Shown here piece by piece: positions 50,645 to 58,869 of a stretch of 64,000 bases of DNA. Both the position numbers and the translations under genes were made by a program. Source of the DNA: Ardenticatenaceae bacterium (GTDB taxonomy: Bacteria; Chloroflexota; Anaerolineae; Promineifilales; Promineifilaceae). The notes beneath the pieces were generated by a model. That model saw only the letters and a list, made by a program, of their open reading frames with translations, had not been told where the DNA came from and did not search any database. The stretch spans positions 4,201,639 through 4,265,638 of the forward strand of contig JACKBQ010000001.1 in NCBI GenBank assembly GCA_020634455.1. The letters run 5' to 3'. Every line of letters starts with the position of its first letter. The stretch's first letter is position 1.

Positions 50645-51580
50645 ATGAATGTCGATACCGCTAAACTCCGCCAATTTATCAACGAGTATTTTGGACCAGA
50701 AGACCTCAGAACCTTCTTGTTCGACTACTTTCGTTCCGTCTATGACGATTTGACAGAAGGCCTGACTAAAAGCAGGCAAATTGCCCTGCTTCTAGAATAT
50801 TGTCATAAACACAAAAAATTCCAGGATTTGCTAGCAGCGATTCAGCGGGAACGCCCCTTCTTCCAACCCGACGATTACGTGCAAGGCCAAAAAGCCCCCA
50901 CTGCTGCCCCACACCCCCCAGCCGATCCCAACCGCTGGATACACCCCAAAAGCGGGCTGGAGATGGTGCCTGTGCTCGCCGGGGAGTTTTTGTACGGCAA
51001 TGAGAAGGAATCCGTGTATCTGGATGAGTTCTGGATAGCGAAGACGCCGTTGACGAATGGGGCCTATGCCCGCTTTGTGGTTGAGACGGGACATAAACCG
51101 CCGCAGCACTGGAAAGGCAAGACGCCGCCTGCTAAGCTTGTGGATCATCCGGTGGTGTATGTTTCGTGGGAAGATGCGGAAGCGTATGCCAAATGGATAG
51201 GGGGAGCATTGCCGACAGAACAGCAGTGGGAGAAGGCGGCGCGGGGGACGGACGGCCGTTCCTATCCCTGGGGTGAGTGGCGCAACAACCATTGCAACAC
51301 GAGGGAGACGGGTATCAATACAACGACACCCGTTGGCCAATTCTCTCCACGGGGCGACAGCCCGTTTGGCTGTGTTGATATGTCTGGCAATGTCTGGGAA
51401 TGGACAGCAAGTCTTTCGGAGCATGGCTCATCCCAGCGCGTTCTGCGCGGCGGGTCGTGGCGCTACAATCGTAGCGCCGCGCGCGCGGCCTACCTCGACT
51501 ACGGCTCACCCGCCATTCGTGACTTCGCTTTGGGGTTCCGGGTGGTAGTACGGCCGTCCCCATCTCATCTTGATCCCTGA
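50645..51580 (+). CDS. Death-like/EAD adaptor fused to an FGE-sulfatase fold; possible DGR target
   Basis: The 311-residue protein starts at ATG 50645; an upstream frame adds 40 unrelated residues. Residues about 5-70 form a small alpha-helical domain (LRQFINEYFGPEDLRTFLFDY...) resembling the effector-associated (EAD)/Death-like domains that recruit effectors in bacterial conflict systems. After a Pro/Ala linker, residues about 98-305 are a formylglycine-generating-enzyme (FGE-sulfatase) fold: VPVLAGEFLYGNE, VSWEDAEAYAKWIGGALPTE, YPWGE, GNVWEWTAS and GFRVV. The two catalytic Cys of true FGE are absent, so binding rather than oxidation is expected. The C-terminal loop (about 269-302) varies just where diversity-generating retroelement targets do, mostly with NNC codons. 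No reverse transcriptase or template repeat is in the window. Confidence 0.8.
   Translation: MNVDTAKLRQFINEYFGPEDLRTFLFDYFRSVYDDLTEGLTKSRQIALLLEYCHKHKKFQDLLAAIQRERPFFQPDDYVQGQKAPTAAPHPPADPNRWIHPKSGLEMVPVLAGEFLYGNEKESVYLDEFWIAKTPLTNGAYARFVVETGHKPPQHWKGKTPPAKLVDHPVVYVSWEDAEAYAKWIGGALPTEQQWEKAARGTDGRSYPWGEWRNNHCNTRETGINTTTPVGQFSPRGDSPFGCVDMSGNVWEWTASLSEHGSSQRVLRGGSWRYNRSAARAAYLDYGSPAIRDFALGFRVVVRPSPSHLDP
51446..51549 (+). other. Candidate DGR variable region (C-terminal FGE loop)
   Basis: Between the conserved RGGSW and GFRVV anchors, residues that in known FGE-type DGR targets come from AAC codons are here Arg, Tyr, Ser, Ala, Tyr, Asp, Tyr, Gly, Asp and Phe, mostly in codons ending in C (CGC, TAC, AGC, GCC, TAC, GAC, TAC, GGC, GAC, TTC). 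Interleaved positions keep the conserved Arg, Ala and Pro. This is what adenine-directed mutagenesis of an AAC-rich template would leave. It is a pattern match from memory, not proof, because no template is visible here. Confidence 0.4.
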
Positions 51581-51694
51581 CCTCTGTTTGCCGGGTGCAG
51601 CGGTAGCGGAATCCCGGCCTGCGCGCAGCGCAGTCGGCGCGGCCGTACCCAACCAGCCCGTCCCCCCTTTTTTTCTCACCAACCACAAAAACAC

Positions 51695-51740
51695 GGCGTG
51701 GAGGCTTTAGCCGGAACGCTCCGGCTAAAGCCTCCACGCC
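51695..51740. repeat. Perfect 21-bp palindrome (REP-like)
   Basis: GGCGTGGAGGCTTTAGCCGG (51695-51714) plus one base pairs exactly with 51720-51740 around a 4-base ACGC loop. It lies between the convergent EAD-FGE and DUF2283 genes. On the minus strand it is followed by GTGTTTTTGTGG, so it might terminate the DUF2283 transcript, but its perfection and GGCTTTAGCC core suggest a mobile palindromic repeat. Confidence 0.7.
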
Positions 51741-51791
51741 AATTGTCTCTATCTGTCAAGCGCGTGGACGCAGCGAAATGCAGAATGTTCT

Positions 51792-52028
51792 CTAGGCGGG
51801 AACATTCACCTCTTTTGTCAGTGAAATGTTAGCCAGCGGCAGGGCAGATAGTTCCAGGTTTGCCAAGTCCAGCATCTTGCCAGCGTCTTCAATTTCGATG
51901 CCGATAACGCGGTTCGTTTCATCGAAGTCCAGCACAATGTTGGGCGCAACTTCTTCTGATTCGACAGCAATACCCTTCACCAGCTCAATATAAAGCATGT
52001 CTGTTTGTTCAAAGTAACGAAAAACCAT
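51792..52028 (-). CDS. DUF2283 family protein
   Basis: The 78-residue protein has the features of DUF2283: YFEQTDMLYIEL at the start, EVAPNIVLDFDETNRVIGIEIEDAG in the middle (about 27-51) and a hydrophobic LANLELSAL tail. The family is small, all-beta, often found beside DUF4258 proteins in toxin-antitoxin-like pairs, and its biochemical role is not established. Here a broken DUF4258-type gene lies 21 bases upstream on the same strand, so this is probably the surviving half of such a pair. Confidence 0.88.
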   Translation of the reverse strand: MVFRYFEQTDMLYIELVKGIAVESEEVAPNIVLDFDETNRVIGIEIEDAGKMLDLANLELSALPLANISLTKEVNVPA

Positions 52029-52049
52029 CGGATCATTCCCCTTGTTGCC

Positions 52050-52254
52050 TCACGGTTTGAAGCTGCGGCCTGGAAATGCATTATGCACGGTTTCGCCATC
52101 CGGTTCAACAATTACGCGCAAATATTTACCCAATAGCGCATGCGGCCGTTCGCTTACACCTCGCTCCGCACCGGATTCTGAATTCAATCCACGCTTTCTG
52201 AAGATACGGCCGTCGCGCCATGACGCTGTTCCGAAAATAATCTGTGGTTTTCAT
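52050..52254 (-). pseudogene. Frameshifted DUF4258-like partner of the DUF2283 gene
   Basis: Three reading frames each carry one piece of a single small protein. The first, from ATG 52254, reads MKTTDYFRNSVMARRPYLQK; the middle piece (about 52140-52160) reads NGRMRYWV; the last, ending at TGA 52050-52052, reads GKYLRVIVEPDGETVHNAFP. Read together they match the N-terminus, RxRYW strand and GKYLRVxxxxDGETVHNAFxxRxF tail of DUF4258-type proteins. At least two frameshifts, or a deletion plus frameshift, separate them. The ATG overlaps the stop of the upstream molybdenum hydroxylase gene (ATGA). Confidence 0.75.
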
Positions 52255-55208
52255 GTGGCCGATTGCAGTGCGGCGTGTACTCGCTGTGGCGTCAGCGGGA
52301 TGCGGCGGAGGCGGGTGCCGGTGGCGTCGTAGACGGCGTTGGCGATGGCCGGGGCGACGCCGTCTTTAGGGATTTCGGCGATGGCTTTGGCGCCAAATGG
52401 GCCGGTGGGTTCGTTGGTTTGCACCAGGATCGCCTGCATCCAGGGCATCTCGTCGGCGCGGTAGATGTGGTAAGGGCCGAACTGGTCGTTGACCAGGTTG
52501 CCTGTCTCGTCATAGGCCATCTCTTCGCAGTGACCGTAGCCCAGCGCCTGCACCATGCCGCCTTCCACCTGCCCGCTGGCGGTGATCGGGTTAATCGGCA
52601 CGCCCGCATCCACGGCCATCACCAGCTTGGTGACGGTGACCTGGCCAGTTTCGGTGTCTACCTCCACTTCGGCAAACTGCCCGGCAAACGGTGGCGGCGA
52701 ATCCATGCTGACAAAGCTGGCGGTGGCCATGATTTGCCGCTGCTGGTCCTGGTGCAGGCTGTGTAGGCCAATTGCTTCCATGCTGACGCTACGGCCGTCT
52801 CCTGCAATCGCGTGTCTGTTTTCCAGGCGAATATCCTGCCAGCTATCCAGTTCCAGCATAAGGGCAGCTCGCTCCTTGATTTGCTCGGCTACCTGTTCGG
52901 CGGCCCGTTTTACGGCCGTTCCCGAAATATACGTCGTGCTGCTGGCGTAAGCCCCCGTGTCAAACGGCGTCATGTCCGTGTCGCTGGAGTAGATGATGAT
53001 GTCTTCCAGCGGCACGCCCAGCACCTCAGCGGCAATCTGGCTGAGCACCGTGTCCGACCCCGTGCCCAAATCCGTCGCTCCAACCAGCACGTTAAACGAG
53101 CCGTCATCGTTGATTTTGACCGACGCGCCGCCCATGTCCAGGCCGGGGATGGCCGTGCCATGCATACACATCGCCGCACCCAGGCCGCGCCGCAAATGCG
53201 GTTTGCCGGGGACTTCGTGCCAGCCCGGTTCAAACTTGCGCTCCCAGCCAATCGCCTTCATGCCTTGCTCAAAACATTCGTTCAGGCCGCACGATTCAAT
53301 CAACGGTACGGTGATGACCGTCTCTTTTTCGCCTTCGCCCAGCAGCGGGGCGATGGGCATCGGGTCGCCCGCCTGCACCCAATTTTTGCGGCGGAACTCG
53401 ATGGGATCGAGCTTCAGCACGGCAGCAATCTCGTCCATGAGACATTCCAACGAGAAGAGCGCCTGCGGCCCGCCGTAGCCGCGATACGCGCCGGGGACGG
53501 GCAGGTTGGTGTAGGCAACAATGCAGTCGAACTCCCGATTTTTGCAGTTGTAGCTGCTGAGGCCGCGCAGGCCGGTGACGGTTTGCACTGTCAGGCCGTG
53601 GGTGCCGTATGCGCCGGTGTTGGCCACAATTTTCATCTGCATCGAGTGCATCGTGCCGTCGGCCATGACGCCCGCTTTCCAGGTGATGCTTTGCGGATGG
53701 CGGGTGCGGCTGCTGCGAAACTCCTCGCTGCGCGTCAGCTCCAGGCGTACCGGGCGGCCCGTGGCAATTGTCAAGTGCCCTACAATGTCCTCGATGAGCA
53801 TCTCTTGCTTGACGCCAAAACCGCCGCCGATGCGCGGCTTGATAACCCGGATGCGGCGCACGGGCAAATCGAGCAGGGGAGCCACCATGCGCCGTACGTG
53901 GAACGGCACCTGGGTGCTGGTGCGAATCACCAGCCGTTCGTCGCTGTCCCACCAGCTAATGGCGATGTGGGGTTCGATGGGCGCTTGCTGAACCTGATGC
54001 ACGTAGTAGCTGTGCTCAAAGACGTGGTCGGCTTCGGCAAACCCTTGTTCCACGTCGCCAACTTCTGCCTGGATGTGGTGCACGATGTTGCGGCTGGCGT
54101 CGTGGATTTTTTCGGTGTCGTCCTCATCGTGAATGACGGGTGCGCCTGGTTTGATCGCTTCGTTTTCGTCGAAAACGGCCGTTAAAACTTCATACTCCAC
54201 CTTAATCAGCTTAAGCGCTGCTTCGGCAATCGCTTCGCTTTCGGCGGCCACAGCGGCGACGCGGTCGCCCACGTAGCGCACCTTGTTGTCAAAGCTGACC
54301 TGATCGTGCGGCGGCGGGTTGGGGTAGCTTTGCCCGCCGGAGGCGTACTTGACGCGCTTGACGTTTTTGTAATGGATGACGGCGTGTACGCCGGGCAGCG
54401 CTTCCGCTTCGCTGGCATCGATGTCTAAAATGCGGGCGTGGGCGTGCGGGCTGGTGAGTAGCTTGGCGTACAGCATCCCGCGCAAATCAATGTCGTCCAC
54501 AAAGGCGGGGTTGCCTTTGGTGAGTTTAATCGCGTCCACCTTGGTTTCTGGTTTGCCGACAACGGCCGTTTCCGGCACGCCAGAGGTGAGAACGATGTCG
54601 GTTTGGGGTTTTGTTTGGGTGGAGACTGGAGACTGGAGATTGGAACCGTCAGCCAATTCCGGGCCGTCATCTACTGGGGCGGGTGGATATTCTGCGTAGA
54701 AAGTGGCGTCGATGATGGGTGGGCCATCGTAGGGCGGCACGTCCTCGCCGCGCAGATAGGCGGCGGCGCGCAGCACGGCCTGAACGGGCTTCACGTAGCC
54801 CGTCTCGCGGCACAAAATGCCGGAAAACGCTTCGCGTACCTCGGCCTCGGTGGGGTTGAGATTTTGTGCCAGCAGCGCTTTGGTGGCCAAAATCATGGCA
54901 GGGGTGCTGTAGCCGGACTGGATCGCGCCAGTTTCTACAAACGCTTTCTGGATGGGATGCAGCTCATTTACGCCGGGGTTCAGCCCTTCAACAGTTTCGA
55001 TTTTGTGCCCGACGGCTTGTCCGGCCAGCATCACATCGCTGTTGACGAGCTGACCATCAATTAAAACGGCCGCTGCCCCCGTCTTGCCGTCATGGCTTCC
55101 AAAGCGCACGCTAAAAAAGCCCGCACTGCGCAGCGCTGAGAGCAAGGTGTCGGTAGGTTTGGCTGAAATATCGAAATCTTTGCCGTTAATGTTTAGTGGG
55201 AGGGTCAT
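52251..55208 (-). CDS. Xanthine dehydrogenase-like molybdenum hydroxylase with degenerate ferredoxin domain
   Basis: The 985-residue protein fuses a [2Fe-2S]-type N-terminus (about 1-155) to a large molybdopterin-binding part (about 220-980). The Mo part has family motifs such as FVDDIDLRGMLYAKLLTSPHA, IGGGFGVKQEM and, near the C-terminus, GPFGAKAIAEIPKDG, whose Glu fits the catalytic base. The N-terminal domain keeps the fold (LLSALRSAGFFSVRFG, VLIDGQLVNS, LHPIQKAFVETGAIQSGY) but has Ser, Asp, Thr, Ala or Glu at seven of the eight cluster Cys; only the Cys in ILCRETGY remains. No separate FAD or Fe-S subunit is nearby, so the electron path is unclear. Purine or aldehyde hydroxylation is possible. 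Confidence 0.88.
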   Translation of the reverse strand: MTLPLNINGKDFDISAKPTDTLLSALRSAGFFSVRFGSHDGKTGAAAVLIDGQLVNSDVMLAGQAVGHKIETVEGLNPGVNELHPIQKAFVETGAIQSGYSTPAMILATKALLAQNLNPTEAEVREAFSGILCRETGYVKPVQAVLRAAAYLRGEDVPPYDGPPIIDATFYAEYPPAPVDDGPELADGSNLQSPVSTQTKPQTDIVLTSGVPETAVVGKPETKVDAIKLTKGNPAFVDDIDLRGMLYAKLLTSPHAHARILDIDASEAEALPGVHAVIHYKNVKRVKYASGGQSYPNPPPHDQVSFDNKVRYVGDRVAAVAAESEAIAEAALKLIKVEYEVLTAVFDENEAIKPGAPVIHDEDDTEKIHDASRNIVHHIQAEVGDVEQGFAEADHVFEHSYYVHQVQQAPIEPHIAISWWDSDERLVIRTSTQVPFHVRRMVAPLLDLPVRRIRVIKPRIGGGFGVKQEMLIEDIVGHLTIATGRPVRLELTRSEEFRSSRTRHPQSITWKAGVMADGTMHSMQMKIVANTGAYGTHGLTVQTVTGLRGLSSYNCKNREFDCIVAYTNLPVPGAYRGYGGPQALFSLECLMDEIAAVLKLDPIEFRRKNWVQAGDPMPIAPLLGEGEKETVITVPLIESCGLNECFEQGMKAIGWERKFEPGWHEVPGKPHLRRGLGAAMCMHGTAIPGLDMGGASVKINDDGSFNVLVGATDLGTGSDTVLSQIAAEVLGVPLEDIIIYSSDTDMTPFDTGAYASSTTYISGTAVKRAAEQVAEQIKERAALMLELDSWQDIRLENRHAIAGDGRSVSMEAIGLHSLHQDQQRQIMATASFVSMDSPPPFAGQFAEVEVDTETGQVTVTKLVMAVDAGVPINPITASGQVEGGMVQALGYGHCEEMAYDETGNLVNDQFGPYHIYRADEMPWMQAILVQTNEPTGPFGAKAIAEIPKDGVAPAIANAVYDATGTRLRRIPLTPQRVHAALQSAT

Positions 55209-55240
55209 GTTTGTGTCCTTCTGTGGGTGGAAAGAAGTGA

Positions 55241-55294
55241 AAAGTGATAAGTGAAAAGTAAAAAGTGGATAGCTTACTTTTCACTTATCACTTT
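55241..55294. repeat. 21-bp perfect inverted repeat built of GTGAAAAGT units
   Basis: 55241-55261 (AAAGTGATAAGTGAAAAGTA plus one base) is exactly complementary to 55274-55294, with a 12-base loop. The AT-rich units also recur as direct copies, and a related stretch lies at 35185-35205. It separates the kinase and molybdenum hydroxylase genes and may serve as a terminator for the minus-strand kinase. Confidence 0.6.
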
Positions 55295-55311
55295 TTACTT
55301 TTCACTCTCTT

Positions 55312-56136
55312 CTAGCTCTTCTTAACAAGTTCCTTCACCGCCTGCACCAGCTCATCTACCGTCTGGTAGCGGTCTTCTGGCTTTTTGGCCAGTGCTTTGT
55401 AGAGGATGTCGTCCCAGGGCGGTTGCAGGCTGGGGATCGCTTCCTGCACGCTGGGGACGGGGTTGCTCAGGTGGGCCATCACAATGCTGACGATGGAGTC
55501 GCCTTTGAAGGGCAGATGCCCGGTGAGCATGAAGAAGAGGACGATGCCGAGGGCGTAAATGTCGGTACGGCCGTCCATCTCTTTGGCTCCCTGAATCTGC
55601 TCCGGGCTCATGTACTCCACCGTGCCAATCATGACGCCAGTGCCGGTGATGCCTTTGGCGGCCTGCAAATTTTTGGCGGTGCCAAAGTCGGAGAGGAAGG
55701 GTTCATTACGGCCGTTGAACAAAATGTTGGCCGGTTTAATGTCGCGGTGCAGGATGCCCTTCTCGTGTGCCTCGGCCAGCGCGGAACCGACGCGCTCAAT
55801 TACAAAGCCAACTTCATCCAGCGGCAGCGCGCCATTTTGCAAGCGTGCTTCTAGCGTGCCGCCCGGCATGTAGCGCATAACGATGTAGCTTAAATCGCCC
55901 TGATGGCCAAAATCGTAAATGGGAATAACAGCGGAATGTTCCAGCGCGGCAATCGTTTCCGCTTCCTGCTGGAAGCGGTCGTAATAGTTTGGGTCTTTTT
56001 CCAATAGCGTGTTGGAGAGTACCTTCACAGCCACTTTGCGTCGGATGAGGGGATCTTCTGCCAAAAAAACGGCCGCCATGCCGCCTCTGGCAATTTCTTC
56101 AATTATTTTATAGCGTCCAATTCGTTGCGGTGTCAT
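55312..56136 (-). CDS. Serine/threonine protein kinase (PknB-type catalytic domain)
   Basis: The 274-residue protein is a complete Hanks-type kinase domain and little else: a Gly-loop (IARGGMAAVFLAED), the ATP-binding Lys in VAVKVL, the catalytic loop HRDIKPANILF, the DFGTAKN metal motif and the GTVEYMSPEQ activation-segment end. No transmembrane helix, PASTA or other sensor domain follows, so it is a short cytoplasmic kinase. The ATG at 56136 is preferred (AGGA upstream); an ATG ten codons earlier is possible. Substrates are unknown. Confidence 0.94.
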   Translation of the reverse strand: MTPQRIGRYKIIEEIARGGMAAVFLAEDPLIRRKVAVKVLSNTLLEKDPNYYDRFQQEAETIAALEHSAVIPIYDFGHQGDLSYIVMRYMPGGTLEARLQNGALPLDEVGFVIERVGSALAEAHEKGILHRDIKPANILFNGRNEPFLSDFGTAKNLQAAKGITGTGVMIGTVEYMSPEQIQGAKEMDGRTDIYALGIVLFFMLTGHLPFKGDSIVSIVMAHLSNPVPSVQEAIPSLQPPWDDILYKALAKKPEDRYQTVDELVQAVKELVKKS

Positions 56137-56401
56137 GGTAAATCCTGAAATGTGTGGGGTAATCAATAGGGGGATTTTATTCTATTGTGAAGTTGGTTTC
56201 AAATTGTGTTGCTTTGCGGCTTATCATTGTGAGGTGCTTGCTTCAAAAACGATTGCACGCGGGCAAGTGCGGAAAATGCGGATAAAAGCAAATAATCTGC
56301 GTCCCATTTTTTAAAACTGAAAAGCAGAATTATGGGTAGAACGGCCGAATCCGTGTATCATTGCGCCGTCAAGGAAATTTGGAAGAGCGACCACAATCGA
56401 A

Positions 56402-57133
56402 ATGAGTTTAAGCCAACCATACCCACAAGTTTTACACGCAGATCAAGAGCATTCAGGATTGCGAACGGCCGTATTCGTCTTTCTCTTCATCTCCCTGATT
56501 CTGGCCTTTTTGGGCTTGCGTGCTGCGCTGAATGCTGTAGATGGCTGGATTTCCGAGTACGCCTTTGCCCTGTCCTGCTTTGGCGCTTTCCCGGTGTCGG
56601 TAGGCGTCATTTGGGTAGTTGAGAAATATTTGAAGCAGCGGTGGCCAAGCGGCCGTACCGTCACCTTGCTGGCCGATGGCGTCAGCGTGCAAACTGAATC
56701 TGGCAGCGCCGTGACCCTGACGCAAGCCAAAGAGATCGTGCCGATGGCCTGGTACTTCGATTTGCGCGGCTGGCAGCGGGGCGGGCGTGAGCGTCGCGTG
56801 CCGCAAAATTGGTACTGCCTGGCGGTGGAGCTCAAAGCGGGCAAGGAGCATCTCATCGTTTACACCTATCTGCCGCCAAATCTAGCCCAACCATGGTTTG
56901 AGTCAACGCAAAAACCAGCTTTTCATCAAATTCACCCGCAAAACGTGTATGACAATTCCCTGCGCAAGCGCATGACTGGCCCCAGCCGCCCGGAAATTCC
57001 AGCAGAAATTATTACGGGCAAAGATGGCCCATATTGGCTGGCCGAACGCCGCCGCTGGATTGAAGGCTTTGACCTGCCTGCGCCGGAATTTGAAAGTTTT
57101 ATGAACCATATTCAAACGAACCTGAAATTGTGA
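56402..57133 (+). CDS. Two-span membrane protein with a PH-like soluble part, function unknown
   Basis: The 243-residue protein has two transmembrane helices close to the N-terminus (about 22-42 and 50-75), then a cytoplasmic domain. The latter starts with LLADGVSVQTESGSAVTLTQA, the beta-strand pattern seen in bacterial PH-like membrane proteins, and includes a WYFDLRGWQRGGRERRVP loop. I cannot name the family. It is transcribed divergently from the kinase gene and is followed within 100 bases by an acyl-CoA dehydrogenase. Confidence 0.72.
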   Translation: MSLSQPYPQVLHADQEHSGLRTAVFVFLFISLILAFLGLRAALNAVDGWISEYAFALSCFGAFPVSVGVIWVVEKYLKQRWPSGRTVTLLADGVSVQTESGSAVTLTQAKEIVPMAWYFDLRGWQRGGRERRVPQNWYCLAVELKAGKEHLIVYTYLPPNLAQPWFESTQKPAFHQIHPQNVYDNSLRKRMTGPSRPEIPAEIITGKDGPYWLAERRRWIEGFDLPAPEFESFMNHIQTNLKL

Positions 57134-57145
57134 ATTTTAGAGCAA

Positions 57146-57194
57146 CTGACAGGTTTTCTCTTGAAAAAGCACTCGTCTCGAACAAACCTGTCAG
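57146..57194. repeat. CTGACAGGTTT inverted repeat before the acyl-CoA dehydrogenase
   Basis: CTGACAGGTTT (57146-57156) pairs perfectly with AAACCTGTCAG (57184-57194). The same AACCTGNCAGGTT unit appears twice at 62695-62751, so it is a dispersed intergenic palindrome type. It lies 13 bases past the previous stop and could end that transcript. Confidence 0.55.
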
Positions 57195-57228
57195 GTCTAG
57201 GCAGACTATTATTTGGAGGATTCCCACG

Positions 57229-58391
<1,163 letters not shown>

Positions 58392-58392
<1 letters not shown>

Positions 58393-58470
58393 TAAGTTGC
58401 GAGTTTGCGAGTGGCCAGTTTGTGAGTAATTTACCCGCCACTCGCAAACTCGCTTACTCGCAAACTTTTT
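58392..58470. terminator. Bidirectional terminator between convergent genes
   Basis: A perfect 17-bp stem (GCGAGTTTGCGAGTGGC, 58399-58415; partner 58437-58453) extended by four more pairs lies between the acyl-CoA dehydrogenase stop and the yggT stop, with TTTTT at 58466-58470 on the plus side. Confidence 0.75.
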
Positions 58471-58747
58471 AAGCCATCCCCACCAAAATACCTACAATCA
58501 AACTTCGAATTAAATCCAAACCAATCAGCAGAATGAGCGGCGTGAAGTCGAGGCCGCCCATGCTGGGCAGCAGGCGGCGGATGGGCTGGATGAGCGGCTC
58601 TGTGGCCTGGAAGATAAAGCGCAAAATAGGCCCCCAGGTGGGATGGTACGGGTCTATGCGGATCCAGGAGACAATGACGCGGGCAAAAATTAAAATGGTG
58701 TAGGCCCGAAAAATCAGGTCAACTGTGTTTGCAATGGCAATAATCAT
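58469..58747 (-). CDS. yggT: YggT family membrane protein
   Basis: The 92-residue protein has two hydrophobic segments (about 3-25 and 62-90) with the YggT signature FARVIVSWIRIDPYHPTWG and ATEPLIQPIRRLLPSMGGLDFTP between them. YggT proteins are small membrane proteins often encoded beside yggS; they have been linked to osmotic or ion homeostasis, but the mechanism is not settled. Here yggS lies upstream on the same strand, 122 bases away, with a hairpin between. Confidence 0.9.
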   Translation of the reverse strand: MIIAIANTVDLIFRAYTILIFARVIVSWIRIDPYHPTWGPILRFIFQATEPLIQPIRRLLPSMGGLDFTPLILLIGLDLIRSLIVGILVGMA

Positions 58748-58780
58748 CTAAAAATTCCTTCATGTATTTGACTCTAAAAT

Positions 58781-58853
58781 ATTTACCGCTGAGGTCGCGG
58801 AGGACGCAGAGAAAAATAAAAACCTCAGCGAGCTCTGCGTTCTCTGCGGTGAA
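58781..58853. repeat. Imperfect inverted repeat of the GCAGAG type
   Basis: ACCGCTGAGGTCGCGGAGGA (from 58781) and the following CGCAGAG pair with the CTCTGCGTTCTCTGCGGT that ends near 58853, with a mismatched inner part. It belongs with the degenerate GCAGAG/ACAGAG repeats at 38950 and 45172 and lies between yggS and yggT. Confidence 0.5.
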
Positions 58854-58869
58854 ACATAGAGCCATCGTT

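Noticed and set aside
51446..51549. A complete DGR (template repeat plus reverse transcriptase) within the window
   Set aside because: No AAC-rich template copy and no reverse transcriptase motifs were found on either strand; only the possible target is present.
51044..51580. Active formylglycine-generating enzyme
   Set aside because: The catalytic Cys pair expected near the C-terminus is absent and no sulfatase gene is nearby.
52812..54185. 457-codon plus-strand frame
   Set aside because: Lies entirely within the molybdenum hydroxylase gene on the other strand, which has clear family motifs; the antisense product has none.
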